Source: Mycobacterium sp. 1164966.3 (GTDB lineage Bacteria > Actinomycetota > Actinomycetes > Mycobacteriales > Mycobacteriaceae). From it: 64,000 bases of DNA. Below the pieces are notes generated by a model, which had not been told where the DNA came from, did not search any database, and was given only the letters and a program-made list of their open reading frames with translations. The position numbers and the translations under genes were made by a program. Shown here piece after piece: positions 17,448 to 24,590 of the stretch (the first letter of the stretch is position 1; each line of letters begins with the position of its first letter). The stretch lies in NCBI RefSeq assembly GCF_001665395.1, contig NZ_LZSG01000027.1, positions 1 to 64,000 of the forward strand, written 5' to 3'.

Positions 17448-17516
17448 TGGCGATCCAACCGTTTTGGTGCACCGCGTTTCCGGGTAGCCAGCCCTGAGCC
17501 AATCAAAGGAGCAACC

Positions 17517-17735
17517 ATGGTTGACAGAGCCGTAGGACTGCCTACGGCGACCAGACCCGAGGCGTCCGATCCGCAGTCACCGGAACGCGGAACGCCGGCC
17601 GAAACGCCTGAACGGCTGACGCCGGCCGAACCGCCCGAACGCTTGACACCGGCAGAACCGCCAGAGCGGCTGACGCCCGCGGAACCGCCCCAGCGTCAAA
17701 CACCGGCAGAAGGAGAGATTCGACATGCGCGCTGA
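17517..17735 (+). CDS. 72-aa protein with five 9-residue PERLTPAEP repeats
   Basis: The ATG at 17517 follows AAAGGAG with good spacing. After a 20-residue leader come five tandem nonapeptides of type PPERLTPAE (SPERGTPAE, TPERLTPAE, PPERLTPAE twice, PPQRQTPAE), encoded at 17577-17711 in 27-bp units. The DNA copies differ at many third codon positions while the peptide is preserved, which argues for selection on the protein. No signal peptide or membrane segment is seen. The gene overlaps the next small gene by 11 bp. The family is not recognised; it may be an extended, polyproline-like or phosphorylatable linker. Confidence 0.65.
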   Translation: MVDRAVGLPTATRPEASDPQSPERGTPAETPERLTPAEPPERLTPAEPPERLTPAEPPQRQTPAEGEIRHAR

Positions 17736-17889
17736 AGAAGGCGACGAAACCGTCGACGACTACGCCGCGGAAGGCAAGCAAACGTTCGACAGGATCAAGG
17801 GTTCCCAACGAGCTTCAGGCCCTGTTGGCAGAGCTGTTCGGCGAATCACCAAGTTCTTCAAAAGCGAGAACAATCCGACTGACGGCTAG
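17725..17889 (+). CDS. 54-aa basic hypothetical protein
   Basis: The ATG at 17725 has AAGGAG 9 nt upstream, lying inside the preceding gene, so translation is probably coupled. The sequence starts acidic (MRAEEGDETVDDYAAEG) and ends basic and amphipathic (GRAVRRITKFFKSENN). It has no membrane segment or known motif. The pairing of an extended repeat protein with a small basic partner, and the shared frame of palindromes, suggests a functional unit, but the role is unknown. Confidence 0.6.
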   Translation: MRAEEGDETVDDYAAEGKQTFDRIKGSQRASGPVGRAVRRITKFFKSENNPTDG

Positions 17890-17893
17890 CTGC

Positions 17894-17951
17894 CGAGCAG
17901 ACGCAAAATCGCCCAGTTTCGAGCCGGAATGGGCGATTTTCCGTCTGCTCG
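17894..17951. terminator. Interspersed palindromic repeat, copy 2, probable bidirectional terminator
   Basis: CGAGCAGACGCAAAATCGCC pairs with the complementary arm ending at 17951 with one mismatch, giving a stem of over 20 bp. It lies exactly between the stops of the small-gene pair (17889) and prpR (17954), so it can end both transcripts. Confidence 0.75.
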
Positions 17952-17953
17952 CG

Positions 17954-19366
17954 CTACTCGGCCGAATAAGGCAGGCTGCTGCCGACGTTCGCGTCGACAA
18001 CCACGCGCGTGCCAAGGTAGGGAAACGCGCGCTGCGCGCACGACGGCCGGTTGCATATCTTGCAGCCCGCGCCGATAGGCACCGCGGTGATCGGGTCGTC
18101 GAGGACGACTCCGGCGGAGTAGACGAGCTTTTCGGCGTGGGCCAGATCGCAACCCAACCCGACGGCGAAGCTTCGGTGCTGTCCGAGATACCCGCGGCCG
18201 TCGGATGCAACGGTCTTGGCGACCCAGAAGTACGATCGTCCGTCCGGCATCTGCGCCACCTGAACGACAATTCGGCCGGGCTGCGCGAAGGCGTCATGCA
18301 CTACCCACAGCGGACAGCTGCCGCCGATCCGACTGAAGTGAAAAGCCGTGGCCGACTGCCGTTTCGAGATGTTCCCGGCTTTGTCGGTCCGGACGAAGAT
18401 GAACGGCACGCCGCGCTGCTGCGGACGCTGCAGGGTCGAAAGCCGGTGACATACCGTCTCGAAACCCACCCCGAACCGGCGGCCCAGCAGATCGATATCG
18501 TAGCGCAATTCCATTGCGGCCCGGTGGAACTCGCCGTAGGGCAGCAGGAAGGCGCCGGCGAAGTAGTTGGCCAGACCCACCCGGGCGACCTCACGGGCTT
18601 CGGTACCGAGCTGGTCGTCGGTGGCAACGATCGCCGAAATCAGGCCCGCCTGGCTGATCAGAGCGAGCTGGGTGGCGAGCTGAAAGGCGCGCTGACCGGG
18701 CCGCAGCCAGCGCGCGATCCGCAGCACCCTGGCGTCGGGGTCGTAGCGACGCTTGGTGGTTTCGGGAAACCCGTCGTCGATCACCACTGTGATGCCGAAG
18801 CGGTCGCGCAAGAGTTCGGCCAACTGAATGTCCAATTCGCCTAACCGCATCCCGCTTTCGTTGAACATGCGCTCCGCTGCCTCGTCGAGGTCGCCGATGT
18901 AGTTATTGCGGTCGTAGAAGAAGTCGCGCACCTCTTCGAAAGGCATCGGACGCTGCAAGGGCAGCGACGAATCGGCCGTCGCGCGAGATCGATAGCCCTC
19001 CAACTCGTCGATCGCATCACGCAAACGGCGGTGAACCGCGACCAGGCTGCGGCCGATCTCAGGCATGCGGGCGACGAATTCCTCGATCTGGCTGGGGCTG
19101 ATCGCGCCGTCGGCGGTCGTTTCGGTGAATACCTCCCAGAGGTCGGCGACCAGCCGGGCATCCGAATCGGAGGAGAAGTACTGCGCAGGAAGGTCGAAGC
19201 GCTCGGTGATCGCGAGCAGCACCGGCACGGTGATCGGCCGCTGATCATTCTCCAGCTGATTGACGTAGCTGGTGGACAGGTGCATCTCCCGGGCCAGAGC
19301 GGCCTGGGTCAGCCCGCGCTCGGTACGCAACCGCCGAAGCCGGGCTCCCGAAAAGGTCTTCGCCAT
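17954..19366 (-). CDS. prpR: PrpR, methylcitrate-cycle transcriptional activator
   Basis: The ATG at 19366 gives 470 aa. An XRE-type helix-turn-helix (RLRRLRTERGLTQAALAREMHLSTSYVNQLEND) is followed by a large central domain of the IrrE/short-chain-regulator type and a C-terminal domain with a cysteine cluster (CKICNRPSCAQRAFP) of the sort reported to carry an iron-sulfur cluster in mycobacterial PrpR. PrpR senses propionyl-CoA and activates prpDC, which is divergently transcribed here, as Rv1129c is from Rv1130-Rv1131. The longer upstream open frame has no ribosome binding site. Confidence 0.93.
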   Translation of the reverse strand: MAKTFSGARLRRLRTERGLTQAALAREMHLSTSYVNQLENDQRPITVPVLLAITERFDLPAQYFSSDSDARLVADLWEVFTETTADGAISPSQIEEFVARMPEIGRSLVAVHRRLRDAIDELEGYRSRATADSSLPLQRPMPFEEVRDFFYDRNNYIGDLDEAAERMFNESGMRLGELDIQLAELLRDRFGITVVIDDGFPETTKRRYDPDARVLRIARWLRPGQRAFQLATQLALISQAGLISAIVATDDQLGTEAREVARVGLANYFAGAFLLPYGEFHRAAMELRYDIDLLGRRFGVGFETVCHRLSTLQRPQQRGVPFIFVRTDKAGNISKRQSATAFHFSRIGGSCPLWVVHDAFAQPGRIVVQVAQMPDGRSYFWVAKTVASDGRGYLGQHRSFAVGLGCDLAHAEKLVYSAGVVLDDPITAVPIGAGCKICNRPSCAQRAFPYLGTRVVVDANVGSSLPYSAE

Positions 19367-19391
19367 CGTAGACACCTTACCCCGGCCCGTG

Positions 19392-19408
19392 TTCGCAAAG
19401 TTTGCAAA
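19392..19408. promoter_or_regulatory. Tandem PrpR/RamB boxes
   Basis: TTCGCAAAGTTTGCAAA contains one imperfect and one perfect TTTGCAAA palindrome side by side, in the 118-bp spacer between prpR and prpD. TTTGCAAA is the established recognition core for PrpR and the related RamB in actinobacteria. Confidence 0.8.
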
Positions 19409-19484
19409 AGCGAGAGGGTGAGGACACAAAGATACGCGTTTACAGTCACTTTCCAATGCGCCAGGCATTGCATAGTGTGCGGAT

Positions 19485-20990
19485 ATGCTGACACATTCGG
19501 TCCGCGCCCGGCGCAGCGCCGACGACTTCCCCCGAAGCGAACACCTGGCCGCCAAGATCGCCGAGGTCGCCGCCGATCCCGTCGCCGTCGAAGCGGAGAC
19601 CGCCGACATGGTGCTGAACCGGATCATCGACAACGCCGCCGTCAGCGCCGCGGCGGTGCTGCACCGACCGGTGACGGTGGCCCGGCAGCAGGCGCTGGCG
19701 CATCCGGCCCGGCAAGGGGCCAAAGTTTTCGGCGTCGGCGGCACTTACTCGGCGGAGTGGGCAGCCTGGGCCAATGGCGTCGCGGTCCGCGAACTCGATT
19801 TCCACGACACGTTTTTGGCTGCCGACTACTCGCACCCGGCAGACAACATTCCGCCGCTCGTCGCGGTCGCCCAGCACCTCGGTGTGCGCGGCGAAGACCT
19901 GATTCGCGGGGTGGCAACCGCTTACGAAATCCAGATCGACCTGGTTCGCGGAATCTGCTTGCACGAGCACAAGATTGATCATGTCGCTCATCTGGGACCG
20001 TCTGTGGCAGCCGGAATTGGGACCATGTTGAGGCTGGACACCGAGACCATCTACCAGGCAATCGGACAGGCGCTACACCTGACCACCAGCACGCGTCAAT
20101 CACGCAAAGGCGCCATCTCCAGCTGGAAGGCGTTCGCGCCGGCGCACGCCGGAAAGATCGCCATCGAGGCCGTCGACCGGGCAATGCGCGGCGAAGCATC
20201 GCCCGCGCCGATCTGGGAAGGCGAAGACGGGGTGATCGCCTGGCTGCTCGGCGGCCCCGAGCGTGAATACCAGGTGCCGCTGCCCGCGCCCGGCGAGCCC
20301 AAGCGGGCCATCCTGGACAGCTATACCAAGCAGCATTCCGCGGAGTACCAGAGTCAGGCACCGATCGATCTGGCCCGCCGGCTACGTCAGCGCATCGAAG
20401 ACGTAAACCAGATCGCCCGGATCATCTTGCACACCAGTCATCACACCCATGTGGTGATCGGGACCGGCTCCGGTGATCCGCAGAAGTTCGACCCGGACGC
20501 GTCACGCGAAACCCTCGACCATTCACTGCCCTACATCTTCGCGGTGGCGCTGCAGGACGGCACCTGGCACCACGAACGCTCTTACGCTCCCGAGCGGGCG
20601 CATCGACCCGACACGGTCGAGCTGTGGCGCAAGATCTCCACCGTCGAGGACCCGGAGTGGACCCGCCGCTATCACTCAAACGATCCGGCCGAGAAGGCAT
20701 TCGGCGCGCGTGCGAAAGTGACTTTGAAGAGCGGTGAGGTGATCGTCGACGAACTGGTGGTGGCCGATGCCCACCCGCTGGGCGCACGCCCATTCAAGCG
20801 CGAGCAATATGTCGCGAAGTTCACCGAGCTTGCCGACGGCGTCGTGAAACCGGCTGAGCAGCAAAGGTTCTTGTCTACGGTCGACGGGTTGGCCGAGCTG
20901 CCCGCCGGGGCGGTGAGTGCGTTGAACGTCCTGGCCGATCCGCAGGTCCTGGACCAGGCGCCGCTGATCCGGTCGGGAATCTTCCGGTGA
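19485..20990 (+). CDS. prpD: 2-methylcitrate dehydratase
   Basis: PrpD dehydrates 2-methylcitrate to 2-methylaconitate in propionyl-CoA detoxification. The 501-aa product shows the MmgE/PrpD family pattern: [21 protein letters not shown] near residue 105, a His-rich helix ([16 protein letters not shown]), and [16 protein letters not shown]. It is transcribed away from prpR with the TTTGCAAA boxes between. The stop overlaps a short GTG frame that looks like the remains of prpB. Confidence 0.95.
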   Translation: MLTHSVRARRSADDFPRSEHLAAKIAEVAADPVAVEAETADMVLNRIIDNAAVSAAAVLHRPVTVARQQALAHPARQGAKVFGVGGTYSAEWAAWANGVAVRELDFHDTFLAADYSHPADNIPPLVAVAQHLGVRGEDLIRGVATAYEIQIDLVRGICLHEHKIDHVAHLGPSVAAGIGTMLRLDTETIYQAIGQALHLTTSTRQSRKGAISSWKAFAPAHAGKIAIEAVDRAMRGEASPAPIWEGEDGVIAWLLGGPEREYQVPLPAPGEPKRAILDSYTKQHSAEYQSQAPIDLARRLRQRIEDVNQIARIILHTSHHTHVVIGTGSGDPQKFDPDASRETLDHSLPYIFAVALQDGTWHHERSYAPERAHRPDTVELWRKISTVEDPEWTRRYHSNDPAEKAFGARAKVTLKSGEVIVDELVVADAHPLGARPFKREQYVAKFTELADGVVKPAEQQRFLSTVDGLAELPAGAVSALNVLADPQVLDQAPLIRSGIFR

Positions 20991-21100
20991 CGGCACTGGC
21001 GCGGCTGGCGATGTTCGCGGTGGAGGCGGGAATATGCGAAATCGCCTCGGCGGGAACGCAATCGCTGTCCTGTCAGGAATGCAACGACTTAGCCAGTTGA
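20987..21100 (+). pseudogene. Probable prpB (methylisocitrate lyase) remnant
   Basis: A 37-codon frame begins with a GTG overlapping the prpD stop (GTGA) and ends at a TGA inside the AAGGAG of prpC. It reads [20 protein letters not shown] followed by SAGTQSLSCQE. The RLAM-AVEAG---IA--GTQ spacing is that of the penultimate helix of PrpB. The rest of the gene is missing. Because it bridges prpD and prpC translationally it may still be read as a leader. Confidence 0.5.
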
Positions 21101-21112
21101 AGGAGACCGACC

Positions 21113-22237
21113 ATGGCCGCGCCTACCACCGATATCGAGATCAAGAAGGGTCTTGCCGGAGTGGTGGTGGACACCACCACCATCTCCAAAGTGGTTCCGG
21201 AAACCAACTCGCTGACCTACCGGGGATACCCGGTCCAGGATCTTGCCTGCCACTGCAGCTTTGAGGAGGTTGCTTTCCTGTTGTGGCGCGGCGAGCTGCC
21301 TACCGACGCTGAGCTGGCGCTGTTCTGCCAGCGCGAGCGCGCCGGCCGGCGCCTGGACCGGTCGATGCTGTCGCTGCTGGCCAAGCTGCCCGACAACTGC
21401 CATCCGATGGACGTGGTACGCACCGCGGTCAGCTATCTGGGCGCCGAGGATCCCGACGAGGAGATCGAGTCGGCGAACCGGGCCAAGGCGTTGCGCTTGT
21501 TGGCGATGCTGCCCACCATCGTCGCGGTCGATATGCGGCGCCGTCGCGGGCTGGACCCGATTCCGCCGCACAGCGGACTGGGATACGCCGAAAATTTCCT
21601 GGCGATGTGCTTCGGCGAGGTCCCCGAACCCGCAATCGTCAGGGCATTCGAGCAGTCGATGATCCTTTACGCCGAACACGGATTCAACGCATCCACCTTC
21701 GCCGCGCGCGTGGTGACGTCGACCCAGTCCGACATCTACAGTGCGGTCACGGGGGCCATCGGTGCGCTCAAGGGACGGCTGCATGGGGGCGCCAACGAAG
21801 CGGTCATGCGCGACATGCTCGAGATCGGTGACCCGGCCAACGCCCGGAAGTGGTTGGGTAGCAAGCTGACTCGCAAAGAGAAGGTCATGGGCTTCGGCCA
21901 TCGCGTCTACAAACACGGCGACTCGCGGGTCCCGACCATGAAGAAGGCGTTGGCCGGCGTCGCCGCCGTCCGGGAGGGTCAGCGTTGGTTAAAGGTCTAT
22001 GACGTCCTGGAAAGCGAAATGTTCGAAGCCACCGGCATCAAGCCCAACCTCGACTTCCCGACCGGCCCCGCGTACTACCTGATGGGATTCGACATTCCTT
22101 GTTTCACACCGATTTTCGTGATGAGCAGGATTACCGGCTGGACAGCTCACATCATGGAACAGGCCGCATCCAACGCGTTGATCCGGCCGCTCAGCGCCTA
22201 CTCAGGGTGTCCGCAGCGGGCACTTGCCGGCAGGTGA
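21113..22237 (+). CDS. prpC: 2-methylcitrate synthase
   Basis: This condenses propionyl-CoA with oxaloacetate. Citrate-synthase signatures are present: GRLHGGANEAV with the first catalytic His, MGFGHRVYKHGDSR with the second His and substrate Arg, and a C-terminal catalytic Asp in PNLDFPTGPAYY. The start (374 aa) is set by AAGGAGACCGACC before the ATG. It belongs to the type II, hexamer-forming, methylcitrate-specific group (Rv1131, gltA1). Confidence 0.95.
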   Translation: MAAPTTDIEIKKGLAGVVVDTTTISKVVPETNSLTYRGYPVQDLACHCSFEEVAFLLWRGELPTDAELALFCQRERAGRRLDRSMLSLLAKLPDNCHPMDVVRTAVSYLGAEDPDEEIESANRAKALRLLAMLPTIVAVDMRRRRGLDPIPPHSGLGYAENFLAMCFGEVPEPAIVRAFEQSMILYAEHGFNASTFAARVVTSTQSDIYSAVTGAIGALKGRLHGGANEAVMRDMLEIGDPANARKWLGSKLTRKEKVMGFGHRVYKHGDSRVPTMKKALAGVAAVREGQRWLKVYDVLESEMFEATGIKPNLDFPTGPAYYLMGFDIPCFTPIFVMSRITGWTAHIMEQAASNALIRPLSAYSGCPQRALAGR

Positions 22238-22238
22238 C

Positions 22239-22481
22239 TTACGCGGGTCCGCCGTACTGCCATACCAGGTTGTGGGCGCCGGTCATGGTCGGATTGCACC
22301 ACATCGTCCGGCCATTGACGTCGCGCGCGGTTGCGTGCAGGGTCGTGCACGCATCGCCCGGTCCGGGGACGTCGGCGTGCGCCACCGGACTCGTCACAAC
22401 AGCCCCGGTCACGAACGCGACCGATGAGACGGCGGCTACCGTCGCCATCGCGGCGACGCGGAGTTTGCTTGTCATGGACAT
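22239..22481 (-). CDS. Small secreted protein
   Basis: The 80-aa product has a classic signal peptide: basic start (MSMTSKLR), hydrophobic core (VAAMATVAAVSSVAFVTGAVV) split across residues 8-28, and an AHADV cleavage site. About 46 mature residues follow with two Cys (GDACTTLHATARD, MWCNPT) likely to form a disulfide. It resembles small exported mycobacterial proteins of unknown function. It converges tightly with prpC, with the stops adjacent. ATG 22475 is an alternative start. Confidence 0.7.
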   Translation of the reverse strand: MSMTSKLRVAAMATVAAVSSVAFVTGAVVTSPVAHADVPGPGDACTTLHATARDVNGRTMWCNPTMTGAHNLVWQYGGPA

Positions 22482-22528
22482 CTTGTAAGCATCTACCACG
22501 CGGCCGCTCAGGTCTAGCGTGCGTCCGG

Positions 22529-22544
22529 TTAGAACGCGTTCTAA
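22529..22544. promoter_or_regulatory. KstR-like operator
   Basis: TTAGAACGCGTTCTAA is a perfect 16-bp palindrome fitting the remembered KstR consensus TnnAACnnGTTnnA. It is 10 bp upstream of the DUF3556 start codon, where a repressor would block initiation. Confidence 0.65.
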
Positions 22545-22554
22545 TCTGTCCGCC

Positions 22555-24294
22555 ATGGGGTTTCTGAAGCCCGACCTGCCGCAGGTCGACATCGCCGAAT
22601 GGAGTAGGGGCACCCGCAGCGAGAAGATCCGCCCGATGGCGCGGCACTGGGCCGAGGTGGGCTTCGGGACGCCGGTCGCGCTGCACCTGTTCTATGTCGT
22701 GAAGATCCTGCTCTACATCCTGGTCGCGTGGCTGATCGTGTTGACCACCAACGGCATCGACGGATTCACCGACGTCAAGTCGTGGTACGCCGAGCCCATC
22801 GTGTTCCAGAAGGTCGTGCTGTACACGATGCTCTTCGAGGTGGTCGGTCTGGGCTGCGGTTTCGGGCCGCTGAACAACCGGTTCTTTCCGCCGATGGGCT
22901 CGATTCTGTATTGGATGCGGTTCGGCACCATCCGGCTGCCACCGTGGCCGGATCGCGTCCCCCTGACCAAGGGCACCGCCCGCAAACCGGTCGACGTCGC
23001 GCTGTACGGGCTGCTGCTGGTGTTCTTGGTGGGCGCTCTGTTTTCCGACGGCACCGGCCCGGTTCCAGAGCTGGGCACCAAGGTCGGGCTGTTGCCGGTG
23101 TGGAAGGTCGCGTTGATCCTGCTGACGCTGGCCGTGCTCGGGCTGCGCGACAAGGTGATCTTTCTGGCCGCCCGCGGCGAGGTCTATGCGACGCTGGCGG
23201 TGACCTTCCTTTTCGGAGCCGTAGACATGGTTGTGGCGGCCAAGCTGGTATTCCTGGTGATCTGGATGGGCGCGGCGACGTCGAAGCTGAACAAGCACTT
23301 CCCGTTCGTGATTTCCACGATGATGTCGAACAACCCGTTGTTCCGGCCACGGTTCGTCAAGCGGATGTTCTTCGAGAAGTTCCCGGATGACTTGCGGCCG
23401 GGACTGTTGTCGCGGTTGTTCGCCCACGTCAGCACCTTCATCGAGATGTGCGTGCCGCTGGCATTGTTCTTCTCGCACGGCGGCTGGCCGACGACGGTGG
23501 CCGCGATCGTGATGGTGTGCTTCCACCTCGGCATCCTGACCGCCATCCCGATGGGGGTCCCGCTGGAGTGGAACGTCTTCATGATCTTCGGCGTGCTGTC
23601 GTTGTTCGTCGGCCATGCTCGCCTCGGGCTCGCCGACGTGAAAAACCCGGTGCCGGTGGCAATCCTGATCGGCCTGACCGCGGCAATCGTCATCGCGGGC
23701 AACATGTTTCCGCGCAAGATCTCGTTCCTGCCGGGCATGCGGTACTACGCGGGCAACTGGGACACCACGCTCTGGTGCATCAAGCCCTCGGCAAGCGAGA
23801 AGATCGGCCGCGGCATCGTCGCCATCGCCAGCATGCCGCAGGCCCAGCTGGAACGCTTCTACGGCAAGGACCGCGCCGAGATCCCGATGTACCTGGGATA
23901 TGCGTTTCGCGCGATGAACACGCACGGGCGGGCGCTGTTCACCTTGGCGCACCGCGCCATGGTGGGTCAGAACGAGGACGACTACGTCATCACCGACGGT
24001 GAACGGATCTGCAGCACCGCCATCGGATGGAATTTCGGCGACGGCCATATGCACAACGAGCAACTGATCACCGCGATGCAGCAGCGCTGTAAGTTCGCGC
24101 CCGGCGAGGTGCGGGTGGTCCTGCTCGACGCCCAGCCGATTCACAAACAGACGCAGGCCTACCGGCTGGTCGACGCGGCCACCGGTGAGTTCGAACGTGG
24201 GATAGTGCGCGTCGCCGACATGGTGACCCGGCAGCCCTGGGACGACGAAGTGCCCGTCGAGGTGCTGTCGACGCCGAGCGTCACGCCAGAGTGA
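22555..24294 (+). CDS. DUF3556 polytopic membrane protein (Rv1132-like)
   Basis: The 579-aa protein begins MGFLKPDLPQVDIAEWSRG and has about ten hydrophobic segments over residues 40-400. A soluble C-terminal part follows, with YLGYAFRAMNTHGRALFTLA and NFGDGHMHNEQL, the signature of DUF3556. M. tuberculosis Rv1132 is in the same position. A soluble domain of this size suggests an enzyme acting at the membrane. The KstR-like palindrome directly upstream suggests control with sterol catabolism. Confidence 0.85.
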   Translation: MGFLKPDLPQVDIAEWSRGTRSEKIRPMARHWAEVGFGTPVALHLFYVVKILLYILVAWLIVLTTNGIDGFTDVKSWYAEPIVFQKVVLYTMLFEVVGLGCGFGPLNNRFFPPMGSILYWMRFGTIRLPPWPDRVPLTKGTARKPVDVALYGLLLVFLVGALFSDGTGPVPELGTKVGLLPVWKVALILLTLAVLGLRDKVIFLAARGEVYATLAVTFLFGAVDMVVAAKLVFLVIWMGAATSKLNKHFPFVISTMMSNNPLFRPRFVKRMFFEKFPDDLRPGLLSRLFAHVSTFIEMCVPLALFFSHGGWPTTVAAIVMVCFHLGILTAIPMGVPLEWNVFMIFGVLSLFVGHARLGLADVKNPVPVAILIGLTAAIVIAGNMFPRKISFLPGMRYYAGNWDTTLWCIKPSASEKIGRGIVAIASMPQAQLERFYGKDRAEIPMYLGYAFRAMNTHGRALFTLAHRAMVGQNEDDYVITDGERICSTAIGWNFGDGHMHNEQLITAMQQRCKFAPGEVRVVLLDAQPIHKQTQAYRLVDAATGEFERGIVRVADMVTRQPWDDEVPVEVLSTPSVTPE

Positions 24295-24371
24295 CACCGG
24301 TGCCCGAGCGCCACGCTGGCGTGACGCTCGGGCTCGGCCGGCCCGTGTACTTCCCTCGCTGGGGTGTCAAG

Positions 24372-24513
24372 CGTTGGCGCTGGGTGTGAAACGTTGGCGC
24401 TGGGAGTGAAACCAGGGCGGGAAAACCGCCCAGATTGCGCCCTGGCTTCACCCTGAAAGCCGTTGCTTCACAATGAAAGCCGTTGCTTCACAATGAAACT
24501 CCTGGCTTCCCGT
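24372..24513. repeat. 20-bp period repeat array with central inverted repeat
   Basis: Two copies of a 20-bp unit (GTTGGCGCTGGGNGTGAAAC) at 24372-24411 lead into a hairpin with arms GTGAAACCAGGGCG and CGCCCTGGCTTCAC (24406-24451, one mismatch). Then come two exact copies of TGAAAGCCGTTGCTTCACAA (24454-24493) and a partial third. The whole array lies between the convergent DUF3556 and metE genes, after a separate hairpin at about 24303-24331. Confidence 0.8.
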
Positions 24514-24590
24514 CGAAAGCCCTATTGGCTTCACCATGAACGCACACCGAGTGCCTTGTCTTCACCCGAAACGGGCATCCCGAACGTCCG

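Noticed and set aside
22198..24297. A very long minus-strand open frame (about 700 codons) opposite the DUF3556 gene
   Set aside because: Its translation is rich in His, Gln and Arg with no domain, the pattern of an antisense shadow in high-GC DNA, and the plus-strand gene is well supported.
24454..24493. CRISPR-like repeats
   Set aside because: The 20-bp units are directly adjacent without spacers and no cas genes are in the window.
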